From Alphaproteobacteria bacterium (lineage in GTDB: Bacteria > Pseudomonadota > Alphaproteobacteria > Micropepsales > Micropepsaceae), in assembly GCA_021325375.1 (NCBI GenBank), contig JAJPHG010000034.1, forward strand, positions 62,001-126,000: a DNA stretch of 64,000 nt, written 5' to 3'. The number at the start of each line of letters is the position of its first letter. Within the stretch, counting starts at the first letter, position 1. The notes under the pieces are model-generated. The model saw nothing but the letters and a program-made list of their open reading frames with translations. It made no database searches and was not told the origin of the DNA. A program made the position numbers and the translations under genes. Shown here piece after piece: positions 28,756-36,680 of the stretch.

Positions 28756-29300
28756 AGTGGCTCTACATCCTTCCCGCCGCGGGCTTCGCGGCGCTCGCGG
28801 GCTTCCTCTTCTACGCGATGCATCTCGAGGAAAAGAACCCCGATGCGGCGCTGCCCTCGGCCCTGGTCGGCAAGCCCGCGCCGCGCCTGGAGCTTCCCGC
28901 GCTCGACGGCGCCGCGCAGGGCTTCGGTCCGCGCGAGCTGGCCTCTGGCCATGTCAGCGTCGTCAACGTGTTCGCGTCGTGGTGCGTGCCCTGTCACAGC
29001 GAGGCGCCGCTGCTCGCCACGCTCGGCGGACGACCCGACTTCGCGCTCTACGGCCTGGTGCAGAAGGACAGCCCGGAGAAGATCCGCGCCTTCCTCGCCG
29101 AGAACGGAAATCCGTTCCAGCGCATCGCGCTCGACGCCGACGGACGCGCCAGCATCGAGTGGGGCGTCTATGGCGTGCCGGAAACTTTCGTCGTCGACGG
29201 AAACGGCATCGTGCGCGCGCGCATCGTGGGCGAGATCACGCAGGACGTGCTCGACAACCAGCTCATGCCGGCGGTCAGGGCGGCGCGGCGCGGATCGTAA
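28752..29300 (+). CDS. ccmG: Thiol:disulfide interchange protein CcmG/DsbE
   Basis: A 182-residue membrane-anchored periplasmic thioredoxin that keeps the apocytochrome c heme-binding cysteines reduced. One N-terminal membrane segment (LYILPAAGFAALAGFLFYAM) precedes a thioredoxin domain with NVFASWCVPCHSEAP, the WCVPC redox centre, and the cis-proline segment YGVPETFVVDG. It starts with GTG at 28752, overlapping ccmD. The operon ends here; ccmE, ccmF and ccmH are not in the window. Confidence 0.93.
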   Translation: MKWLYILPAAGFAALAGFLFYAMHLEEKNPDAALPSALVGKPAPRLELPALDGAAQGFGPRELASGHVSVVNVFASWCVPCHSEAPLLATLGGRPDFALYGLVQKDSPEKIRAFLAENGNPFQRIALDADGRASIEWGVYGVPETFVVDGNGIVRARIVGEITQDVLDNQLMPAVRAARRGS

Positions 29301-29335
29301 CCATTCGGAAACCATGATCTGCGAGCGTGGGCCGC

Positions 29336-29563
29336 ATGCAGCTCAGCGCCGCCAATCTCCTTCTTGCCGCGCAACAGGCGATACGCCCGGCGCCCCAGCC
29401 GAAGACGCCTGCTTTCGCGGCCGAGCTTTCCGGCGCGCAGAAGGACGACCTCTTCGCGCCGCTCGACTTCAAGCAGACGGCCGAGCCCGCGCCGCAGCCG
29501 CGGCCGGCGCCTGCTCAAGCAGCGCCGTCGCGGCCAGGGTCGGCGCTCGATATCAGGATTTGA
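29336..29563 (+). CDS. Small Pro/Ala-rich protein of unknown function
   Basis: A 75-residue protein. The start MQLSAANLLLAAQQA is a short amphipathic motif seen in small alphaproteobacterial proteins; the rest is Pro/Ala/Gln-rich and probably disordered, ending SALDIRI. A GTG three codons upstream (29327) is an alternative. It is 35 bases after ccmG. No function can be assigned. Confidence 0.55.
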   Translation: MQLSAANLLLAAQQAIRPAPQPKTPAFAAELSGAQKDDLFAPLDFKQTAEPAPQPRPAPAQAAPSRPGSALDIRI

Positions 29564-29597
29564 AGACAAGGGGTTAGCTCTCGAGCAACCCACAATC

Positions 29598-29685
29598 GTC
29601 ATGGCCGCCCTTGAGGCGGCCATCCAGAGTCATCTCGCTCGCTGACGCTCGCTTGCTGGGTGGCCGGGTCAAGCCCGGCCATGAC
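29598..29685. repeat. Class B hairpin element, copy 1
   Basis: A GTCATGGCCGCC...TTGAGGCGGCCAT left arm and a GGCCGGGTCAAGCCCGGCCATGAC right arm, each internally palindromic, with CTCGCTCGCTGACGCTCGC between. The right arm matches the class B copy at 39825. It lies in the convergent gap between the small Pro/Ala-rich gene and the MarR regulator. Confidence 0.75.
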
Positions 29686-29704
29686 GACCGGTTTAGAAGC
29701 GAAC

Positions 29705-30214
29705 TTACCCCCGCTTGCGGCGGCCGGCCTTGGCGCGGGGCTTGGCGCCGCCGTTCATCGCGTGCGCGTCGGCCGCGGACGCGATCTGGGCCAGCGCCTT
29801 GACGAAGCGGGCGCGGTCCGACGCCGGCAGCGCATCGAGCAGCGCGCGCTCGGCGCGCTCGGCGGCGAGCCGCGCGGAGCGCAACGCCTTGCGGCCGCTC
29901 GCGCTGATCGCCACCGCGTTGGCGCGCTGGTCCTCTTCCGTGCGCTCGCGCGAGAGCAATCCCTTCTCGACCATGCGCCGAGCCATCTCCGCCAGTGTCG
30001 AGCGGTCGATGCCCGTCATCTCCACGAGCGCGGTCTGGCTCACGCCCTCATTGTGCTCGAGCGCCGCGAGAACGGTGAATTGCTGCGTGGTGAGATCGCG
30101 CGCGCCCGGCTCCTGCGCGTAGAGATCGCCGTAATATTGCTGACAGCGCCGAATGAGATGCGACGGCGCCTGTGCGAGATCGAACCCACCGTTCGGTCTG
30201 CGCTGAGCCTTCAT
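29705..30214 (-). CDS. MarR-family transcriptional regulator
   Basis: A 169-residue winged-helix regulator. The MarR domain contains LTTQQFTVLAALEHNEGVSQ, then TALVEMTGIDRSTLAEMARRMVEKGLLSRERTEEDQRANAVAIS, with the recognition helix and wing in order. The C-terminus ends in a basic KPRAKAGRRKRG tail. I chose the ATG at 30214, preceded by GGGGGTG, over the one at 30238. It is divergent from the NUDIX gene across 234 bases in which no further gene is seen. Ligand unknown. Confidence 0.88.
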   Translation of the reverse strand: MKAQRRPNGGFDLAQAPSHLIRRCQQYYGDLYAQEPGARDLTTQQFTVLAALEHNEGVSQTALVEMTGIDRSTLAEMARRMVEKGLLSRERTEEDQRANAVAISASGRKALRSARLAAERAERALLDALPASDRARFVKALAQIASAADAHAMNGGAKPRAKAGRRKRG

Positions 30215-30448
30215 GAAAGCACCCCCGGATTTTTCCAACGACTTGGCCGGCGTTCAATTCGCCGGCTCGCTACCACTCGACCCGCGAGACGCCGGGTGTT
30301 CCCTGATCGATTACGCTCGCGGGCTGGAGACTAGAACTGTGCGCGCCTCGGAACAACACTTCTCTATCGCGTTCCCGCCCAAGAAGGCAATGCGGGAATT
30401 GCATTTCGAACTTTTGTTTCATCCGCGCCTTGGGCACACTTTCCGCGC

Positions 30449-30991
30449 ATGCCCGAAAAACATTCGCCGCTTCCGCCCCCGCCCGGTCCGCGCTTCGAGC
30501 GCCGCGTGCCGGAAGGAGACACAATGGAACGGTATGTCTGCGGCGATTGCGGCCATATCTATTACAGCAACCCCAAGATCGTGGTGGGATCGGTCGTCGT
30601 TCACGAGGGCAGGATACTTCTCTGCCGCCGCGCCATAGAGCCGCGCAAGGGCTTCTGGACCTTGCCCGCCGGCTTCCTCGAAGAGCACGAGACGCCGCAG
30701 GACGGCGCGCGGCGCGAGGCGAAGGAAGAGGCGCAGTGCGACATCGTTCTCGATGCGTTGCTCGCAGTCTATGCCGTCGCGCGGATTTCGCAGGTGCAAC
30801 TCATGTATCGGGCGCGGCTGGCTGCGCCCGGTTTCGCCGCCGGTCCCGAAAGCCTCGAAGTGCGCCTGTTCGCGTGGGAAGATATTCCGTGGACGGAGTT
30901 GGCGTTTCCCAGCGTCCGCTGGGCGCTGGACTACTACTGGACCACGAAGGACCAAGACATCTTCGCGCCGGGAAGCAACCCCGCCGCGTGA
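30449..30991 (+). CDS. NUDIX hydrolase with zinc ribbon
   Basis: A 180-residue NUDIX hydrolase. The N-terminal zinc ribbon has CGDCG (Cys31-x-x-Cys34 region) after RVPEGD, followed by YYSNPKIVVGSVV. The Nudix box is GFLEEHETPQDGARREAKEEAQ, complete. Such proteins hydrolyse NDP-X substrates (ADP-ribose, NADH or similar); the specific substrate is not visible. The start at 30449 keeps the conserved RVPEGD segment. It is convergent with yciB with no gap (30991/30992). Confidence 0.9.
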   Translation: MPEKHSPLPPPPGPRFERRVPEGDTMERYVCGDCGHIYYSNPKIVVGSVVVHEGRILLCRRAIEPRKGFWTLPAGFLEEHETPQDGARREAKEEAQCDIVLDALLAVYAVARISQVQLMYRARLAAPGFAAGPESLEVRLFAWEDIPWTELAFPSVRWALDYYWTTKDQDIFAPGSNPAA

Positions 30992-31558
30992 TCAGGAACT
31001 TTCGCCCGTCTTCTTCTCGTGCTCGGTCTGATGGCGCATCAGGAACGGCGCCTGGGTGAGGGAGAACAACAGGATGAGAGGCAGCACGCCCCACACCTTG
31101 AAGTCGACCCAGATGTGCTCCGGGAAATTGCGCCACACGATCTCGTTCGCGGTGGCGAGGACGAGAAAGAAAATTCCGTAGCGGAACGTCAGCGCGCGCC
31201 AGGCCGTGTCCGGCATCTCGAAGCCGAGCGAGAGAAGATATTTGAGGAACAGGCGGTTGACCGCCATCCCGCCGAGCAGCGTCAGCCCGAAGATCGCGTA
31301 GAGCACGGTCGGCTTCATCTTGATGAAGACGGTGTTCTTCGAATAGAGCGTGAGCCCGCCCATGACCAGCACCAGCACCGCCGTCATGATCGGCACCGGC
31401 GAGAATTTGCGCTCGATCAGATAGTCGAGCGCGAGCGCCACCAGCACCGCAACCATGAAGACGCCCGTCGCGACATAGATGTCGAAGAAGCGGTAGGCGA
31501 TGAAGAAGACGAACAGGGGCCCGAGGTCGAGGGCGAGACGGCGCAGTTGTGGATTCAT
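30992..31558 (-). CDS. yciB: Septation protein A homologue (YciB/IspZ)
   Basis: A 188-residue inner-membrane protein of the YciB family, linked in E. coli to septation and envelope synthesis. Typical segments are LALDLGPLFVFFIAYRFFDIYVATG at the start, SKNTVFIKMKPTVLYAIFG, and TFRYGIFFLVLATANEIVWRNF, followed by KVWGVLPLILLFSLTQAPFL. The ATG overlaps the ftsY stop by four bases. This dapF-mtaB-ftsY-yciB order is common in alphaproteobacteria. Confidence 0.93.
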   Translation of the reverse strand: MNPQLRRLALDLGPLFVFFIAYRFFDIYVATGVFMVAVLVALALDYLIERKFSPVPIMTAVLVLVMGGLTLYSKNTVFIKMKPTVLYAIFGLTLLGGMAVNRLFLKYLLSLGFEMPDTAWRALTFRYGIFFLVLATANEIVWRNFPEHIWVDFKVWGVLPLILLFSLTQAPFLMRHQTEHEKKTGESS

Positions 31559-32499
31559 GACGCACCCGTCAAGGCTTTGGCGAAATTTTCGGCCACGAAC
31601 ACCTGCAGGTCGTCCTCGCCTTCGCCGACCCCGATGAAATGGATCGGCAGGCCGAACCTGGCCGCGAGCGCGACCAGGATGCCGCCCTTGGCCGTGCCGT
31701 CGAGCTTGGTCATCACCAGCCCGGTCAAGGGTGCTGCGTTCTTGAAGGCTTCCACCTGCTGGATGGCGTTCTGTCCGGTCGTCGCATCGAGCACCAGCAG
31801 CACGGCATGCGGCGCGCTCGCGTCGAGCTTGCGAATGACACGCACGATCTTCTCCAGCTCGGCCATCAGCCCGGCCTTGTTCTGCAATCGTCCAGCGGTA
31901 TCGATCAGGAGCACGTCGGCATTGGCTGTGCGCGCCCGGGCGAGCGCGTCATAGGCGAGCCCGGCAGCATCCGCACCCGCGGCGCCCGCCACGACCTCGG
32001 CGCCGACGCGCTCGCCCCAGATCTGCAACTGCTCGATGGCGGCGGCGCGAAACGTGTCGCCGGCGGCGAGCATCACTTCGAGCTTTTGCCGCGCCAGGTG
32101 CTTGGCGAGCTTGCCGATGGTCGTGGTCTTGCCCGTGCCGTTGACGCCCGCGACGAGGATCACGAACGGCGCCTTGGCGCGGTCCACCACGAGCGGCTGC
32201 TCGACGGGCTTGAGGATCTTGGTGATCTCCGCCGCGAGCAGGCGCTTCAGGTCGTAGTCGGAGATGGTGGCGTCGTAGCGGTCCTGCCCGATCGCCTGGG
32301 TGATCGCCTGCGCCTGCGCGGCGCCGAGATCGGCGCGGATCAGCGCCTCTTCCAGCTCGGCCAGCGTCGTCGCGTCGAGCTTGCGGCCCACGAAGATGCC
32401 CGTGACCGCATCGCTCAACCCCGCGGTCGAGCGCGACAAGCCTTCCTTGAGCCGCTCGAACAGGGTCAGCGGAGGAGGCGCTTCGCCGTACGTCCTCAT
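31555..32499 (-). CDS. ftsY: Signal recognition particle receptor FtsY
   Basis: A 314-residue SRP GTPase receptor with the NG domain only. The acidic A domain of E. coli FtsY is absent, as usual in this class. G1 is VAGVNGTGKTTTIGKLA, followed by DTFRAAAIEQL, DTAGRL (G3), TKLDGTAKGG (G4) and GVGEGEDDLQVF near the end. It receives Ffh-bound ribosomes at the membrane; its partner ffh is in the same window. It overlaps mtaB by four bases. Confidence 0.95.
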   Translation of the reverse strand: MRTYGEAPPPLTLFERLKEGLSRSTAGLSDAVTGIFVGRKLDATTLAELEEALIRADLGAAQAQAITQAIGQDRYDATISDYDLKRLLAAEITKILKPVEQPLVVDRAKAPFVILVAGVNGTGKTTTIGKLAKHLARQKLEVMLAAGDTFRAAAIEQLQIWGERVGAEVVAGAAGADAAGLAYDALARARTANADVLLIDTAGRLQNKAGLMAELEKIVRVIRKLDASAPHAVLLVLDATTGQNAIQQVEAFKNAAPLTGLVMTKLDGTAKGGILVALAARFGLPIHFIGVGEGEDDLQVFVAENFAKALTGAS

Positions 32500-33719
32500 G
32501 CGACGAGGTGCTCCCGCGTGGCGCCGGTGATGCGGACGGTGTGGAGGCCTTCGCCCGGCACGTCGTGCAACTTCACCGGCGCGAAGCAGGGCGTGCGGCC
32601 CTGGCCGGACTTCTCCATCAGCACGGCCTGCGTCGTGCCGACCAAAGCCGCGAGGCGGCGGCCGAGCGCGTCCTCGCCCATCGCGCGCAGGCGGGCCGCG
32701 CGTGCCTTGACGAGGGCGCGGTCGAGCTGCGGCATGCGCGCCGCGGGCGTGCGACTGCGTGCGCTGAACGGGAAGACGTGCAGGAACGAAAGCCCCGCGT
32801 CGTCGACGAGCTTCACGGAATTCTCGAACATCGCTTCCGTCTCGGTCGGGAAGCCCGCGATCAGATCGGCGCCGAACGCGGCCTCGGGCCGCAACCGACG
32901 CACGGCGTCGCAGAACGCAATCGTGTCGGCGCGCGCATGGCGGCGCTTCATGCGCTTCAGGATCATGTCGTCGCCGGACTGCGCCGAGAGATGGAAATGC
33001 GGCATCAGCCGTTCCTCCTCGGCGATGGCGCGCATCAGCTCGTCATCGGCCTCGATGGAGTCGATGGAGGAGATGCGCAGACGCTTCACCGCGGGCACGA
33101 GCTTGAGGATCTTGCGCACGAGCAGGCCGAGCGTCGGGGTGCCCGGGAGGTCGGCGCCGTAGGAGGTGAGGTCGACGCCGGTGAGCACGATCTCGGCGAA
33201 GCCCTTTTCGGTCAGCCTGCGCGCCTCGTCGACGACGGCGCCCATCGCGACGCCGCGCGAATTGCCGCGGCCGTAAGGGATGATGCAGAAGGTGCAGCGG
33301 TGATCGCAGCCGTTCTGCACCTGCAGGAAGGCTCGCGCGCGACCGTCGAAACTGTCGACGAACTGCGAAGCGGTTTCCTTCACCGACATGATGTCGTTGA
33401 CGCGCACGCGCTCGCCGAGATCGAAATAGGAGTGCGCCTCCAGCTTCTCGGCGTTGCCCAGCACCGCGTCGACCTCCGCCATGCCGGCATAGGTCTGCGG
33501 CTCGGTCTGCGCCGCGCAGCCGGTGACGATGATGCGCGCGCCCGGGCGCTCGCGGCGGGCCTTGCGGATCGCCTGGCGCGACTGGCGCACCGCCTCCGCC
33601 GTCACTGCGCAGGTGTTGAACACGATCGCGTCGTCGAGCCCCGCTTCCGCAGCGCGCGCCTTCACCGCCTCGGATTCATAGGCGTTCAGCCGGCAGCCGA
33701 AGGTCACGACATCGATCAC
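32496..33719 (-). CDS. mtaB: tRNA t6A37 methylthiotransferase MtaB
   Basis: A 407-residue radical-SAM enzyme that thiomethylates N6-threonylcarbamoyladenosine 37 of tRNA. The N-terminal UPF0004 domain begins DVVTFGCRLNAYESE, with further cysteines in FNTCAVTAEAV and VTGCAAQTEP. The radical-SAM motif is NGCDHRCTFCIIPYGRG (CxxxCxxC). A C-terminal TRAM-like end includes GLHTVRITGATREHL. The stop overlaps ftsY and the start overlaps dapF, so it is within one operon. Confidence 0.93.
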   Translation of the reverse strand: MIDVVTFGCRLNAYESEAVKARAAEAGLDDAIVFNTCAVTAEAVRQSRQAIRKARRERPGARIIVTGCAAQTEPQTYAGMAEVDAVLGNAEKLEAHSYFDLGERVRVNDIMSVKETASQFVDSFDGRARAFLQVQNGCDHRCTFCIIPYGRGNSRGVAMGAVVDEARRLTEKGFAEIVLTGVDLTSYGADLPGTPTLGLLVRKILKLVPAVKRLRISSIDSIEADDELMRAIAEEERLMPHFHLSAQSGDDMILKRMKRRHARADTIAFCDAVRRLRPEAAFGADLIAGFPTETEAMFENSVKLVDDAGLSFLHVFPFSARSRTPAARMPQLDRALVKARAARLRAMGEDALGRRLAALVGTTQAVLMEKSGQGRTPCFAPVKLHDVPGEGLHTVRITGATREHLVA

Positions 33720-34516
33720 GACGCATAGTCCTTGAGGTCGACCTCGCCCTTGAAGGCGAGCGTCGCCGGGCCGGTCATCAGCATCCGTCCGTCGCGCAGC
33801 TCGATGGTCAACGTTCCGCCGTCAAGCTCGACCTCGACCTTGTCGTCGACGAGCCCGCGCCTGTATGCCGCCACGGCCACGGCGCAAGCGCCGGTGCCGC
33901 AGGCGCTGGTGATGCCGACGCCGCGCTCCCACACCCGCATGACGAGATGGCCGCGGTCGCGCACGGTGACGACCTCGACATTGGTGCGCGCGGGGAACAT
34001 CGGATGGGCTTCGAGCTTGGGCCCGAGCGCCGCCACGTCGCCGGCGAACAGCACGCAATGCGGATTGCCCACATTCACCGCGGCCGCCTCCAGCCCGTCG
34101 ATCTCGAAACGGTTGGTGTCGACGTCCTTCGCAAGCGGGATCGACTGCCAGTCGAAACGCGGCGCGCCCATGTCGACCGTGACGTTGCCGCCTCCCGCAT
34201 TCGTGCAGGCGAGCAGGCCGCCGGGCGTGTCGATGACGACGCGGTCGCGGTCCGTCTCTTCCATCAGAAGGCGCGCGACACAGCGCGTGGCGTTGCCGCA
34301 GCTCTCCACCTCGCCGCCGTCCGCGTTGTAGATGCGCATCACGGCGTCGGCACCATTGCGTCCCTCGCGTATCACGATCACTTGATCGCAGCCGATCCCG
34401 AAACGCCGGTCGGCCAAGGCCTTCGCGCTCGCCGCGTCGAGCGCGAGCCCGCGCCCGCGCGCGTCGAAGACGACGAAGTTGTTGCCGAGCCCGTGCATTT
34501 TCAAGAAGGCCGTCAT
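33716..34516 (-). CDS. dapF: Diaminopimelate epimerase
   Basis: A 266-residue PLP-independent epimerase converting LL- to meso-diaminopimelate for lysine and peptidoglycan. The two catalytic cysteines are in EVESCGNATRCVARLL and ITSACGTGACAVAV. The start MTAFLKMHGLGNNFVVFDARG is typical. First gene of the leftward operon with mtaB, ftsY and yciB, overlapping mtaB by four bases. Divergent from the prolyl oligopeptidase at 34564, with a 47-base gap. Confidence 0.95.
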   Translation of the reverse strand: MTAFLKMHGLGNNFVVFDARGRGLALDAASAKALADRRFGIGCDQVIVIREGRNGADAVMRIYNADGGEVESCGNATRCVARLLMEETDRDRVVIDTPGGLLACTNAGGGNVTVDMGAPRFDWQSIPLAKDVDTNRFEIDGLEAAAVNVGNPHCVLFAGDVAALGPKLEAHPMFPARTNVEVVTVRDRGHLVMRVWERGVGITSACGTGACAVAVAAYRRGLVDDKVEVELDGGTLTIELRDGRMLMTGPATLAFKGEVDLKDYAS

Positions 34517-34563
34517 AGCGTCTATATAGGCGGATGCGTCCTGCCGGACTAGGGGAGTAATCG

Positions 34564-36669
34564 ATGCGCGTTTCTTTGTGGGTTTTGGGCTTCTTAGGTC
34601 TCGCCTCCGCGGCGCTGGCGGTGACGGACGACGACCCCAATTACTGGCTTTCCGACATCCACGGCGAGAAGGCGCAGGCCTGGGTCAAGCAGCAGAACGT
34701 CAAGAGCGAAGCCGAGCTCAAATCCGGTCCGGAGTACGCAGCCGACCGCGCGGCGATCCTGAAATCCCTCGACACCAAGGACCGCATCGCGCTGGGCAAT
34801 CTCGACCACGGCAAGCTCTACAATTTCTGGCAGGACGCGGGCCATGTGCGCGGGCTATGGCGGCGCGCGGCGCTCGCCGAGTACCGCAAGGCGGACCCGA
34901 AGTGGGAGGTGCTGCTCGACGTCGACAAGCTCGACGCAGACCAGCACAAGGACTGGGTGTTTCAGGGCGCGCAATGCACGCCGTCCGACAAGCGCTGCCT
35001 GGTCAGGCTCTCGCCCGGCGGCGGCGACGCGTCCGAGGCGCGCGAGTTCGATCCCAAGACGCACCAACTGCTCGCGGACGGCTTCGAGCTCGCCGCCGCC
35101 AAGTCGAGCGCCGCCTATGTCGACGAGGACACGATCCTGTTCGCGACCGATTTCGGCCCCGGCACGATGACGAAGTCCTCCTATCCCAGGATCATGAAGC
35201 TGTGGCATCGCGGACAGAAGATCGCCGACGCCAAGAAAGTGTTCGAGGTGGGCGAGGACGACATCTCGGTGCGCGACGTGGTCCTGCACGGTCCCGGCGG
35301 CGAGACCAATGCGCGCTCCACCGTCCTTGTCGAGCGCGGCGTGAGCTTCTTCCAGAACGAATACTATTTCATGGCCGCGGACGGCACGACGACCAAGCTG
35401 CCATTGCCGCTCGGCGTCATCCTGAACGGCGCGACCAAGGGCAATCTGATCCTGACGCTGCGCGAGGATTGGATGGGCCATGTCAAGGGCTCACTGATCG
35501 CGTTCCCGCTGCACGAATTCCTGAAGACCCACAAGATGCCCGCCGTGGCGCCGCTCGCGGCCCCAGACGCGCACGGCACCATCGACAGCGTGCAGCCCGG
35601 CCGCGATGCGGTCTATGCCTCGGTGTTCCACGACGTGACGGGCAGCGTGCACGTCTTCAAGCCCGTGAGCGGCAAGTGGAGCGACACGACGCTCGACCTG
35701 CCCAAGGGCGGCTCGACGACGGTGGTGACCGCCGACGATTGGGGCACGGGCGCGCTCTTCACCTATGAGAGCTTCCTGGTGCCACCGACGCTCTTTGAGG
35801 ACGCCGGCGACGGCAAACCGAAAGCGATCAAGTCTCAGGCGCCTTTGTTCGACGCCTCCGGCATGGTCAGCGAACAGTTCTGGGTGACCTCGAACGACGG
35901 CACGAAGGTCCCGTACTTCCTGATCCACAAGAAGACCGCGGCCCACGACGTGCCGACGATCCTGTATTCCTATGGCGGCTTCGAGCTGTCGCTGACGCCC
36001 TGGTACTGGGACGACGGCCACCGTCCGCTGGATGCGGGGCAGGTTTGGCTGAACAAGGGCGGCGCCATCGCGGTCGCCAACATCCGCGGCGGGGGAGAGT
36101 TCGGTCCGGCTTGGCATCAGGCGGCGCTCAAGGCCAACCGCCAGAAGGCGTTCGACGACTTCGCCTCGGTGGGCAAAGACCTGGAGACGCGCGGGTTCAC
36201 CACGCCTGCGCATCTGGGCATCGTCGGCGCCTCGAACGGCGGCGTGCTGACGACGGTGACGATGACGCAGCATCCGGAACTCCTGAACGCGGTGGTCAGC
36301 CAGCGCCCGCTCGTCGACATGCTGCGCTACACGCGCTTCGGCGCGGGCGCGTCGTGGGTCGAGGAATACGGCGATCCGGACAAGCCGGCAGACCGCGCCT
36401 ATATCGAGAAGTACTCCGCCTATCAGAACGTCAAGCCGGAGGTGAAATATCCAGGCATCCTCTTCATCACCGAGACCAGCGACGACCGCGTGACGCCGAT
36501 CTGGGCGCGCATGATGGCGGCGAAGATGGAGGCCCAAGGCCACGACGTGCTGTTCAACGAGTCGGCGGAAGGCGGCCATGGCCCGGGCTCGACCAACGCG
36601 GCGCAGGCCGACATGTGGGCCTTGTCCTATGTCTATCTCGGGCGGAAGCTCGGGCTCACCGCGCACTAA
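34564..36669 (+). CDS. Secreted S9A prolyl oligopeptidase family peptidase, paralogue 1
   Basis: A 701-residue serine peptidase with a signal sequence (MRVSLWVLGFLGLASAALA). The N-terminal 400 residues form the seven-bladed propeller (starting DDPNYWLSDIHGEKAQAWV). The C-terminal alpha/beta-hydrolase domain carries Ser557 in GASNGG, the acid in ETSDDRVTP and the histidine in EGGHGPG. S9A enzymes cleave short peptides after proline; periplasmic location is inferred. A second, similar gene follows after 11 bases. Confidence 0.92.
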   Translation: MRVSLWVLGFLGLASAALAVTDDDPNYWLSDIHGEKAQAWVKQQNVKSEAELKSGPEYAADRAAILKSLDTKDRIALGNLDHGKLYNFWQDAGHVRGLWRRAALAEYRKADPKWEVLLDVDKLDADQHKDWVFQGAQCTPSDKRCLVRLSPGGGDASEAREFDPKTHQLLADGFELAAAKSSAAYVDEDTILFATDFGPGTMTKSSYPRIMKLWHRGQKIADAKKVFEVGEDDISVRDVVLHGPGGETNARSTVLVERGVSFFQNEYYFMAADGTTTKLPLPLGVILNGATKGNLILTLREDWMGHVKGSLIAFPLHEFLKTHKMPAVAPLAAPDAHGTIDSVQPGRDAVYASVFHDVTGSVHVFKPVSGKWSDTTLDLPKGGSTTVVTADDWGTGALFTYESFLVPPTLFEDAGDGKPKAIKSQAPLFDASGMVSEQFWVTSNDGTKVPYFLIHKKTAAHDVPTILYSYGGFELSLTPWYWDDGHRPLDAGQVWLNKGGAIAVANIRGGGEFGPAWHQAALKANRQKAFDDFASVGKDLETRGFTTPAHLGIVGASNGGVLTTVTMTQHPELLNAVVSQRPLVDMLRYTRFGAGASWVEEYGDPDKPADRAYIEKYSAYQNVKPEVKYPGILFITETSDDRVTPIWARMMAAKMEAQGHDVLFNESAEGGHGPGSTNAAQADMWALSYVYLGRKLGLTAH

Positions 36670-36680
36670 GGGGGATGACG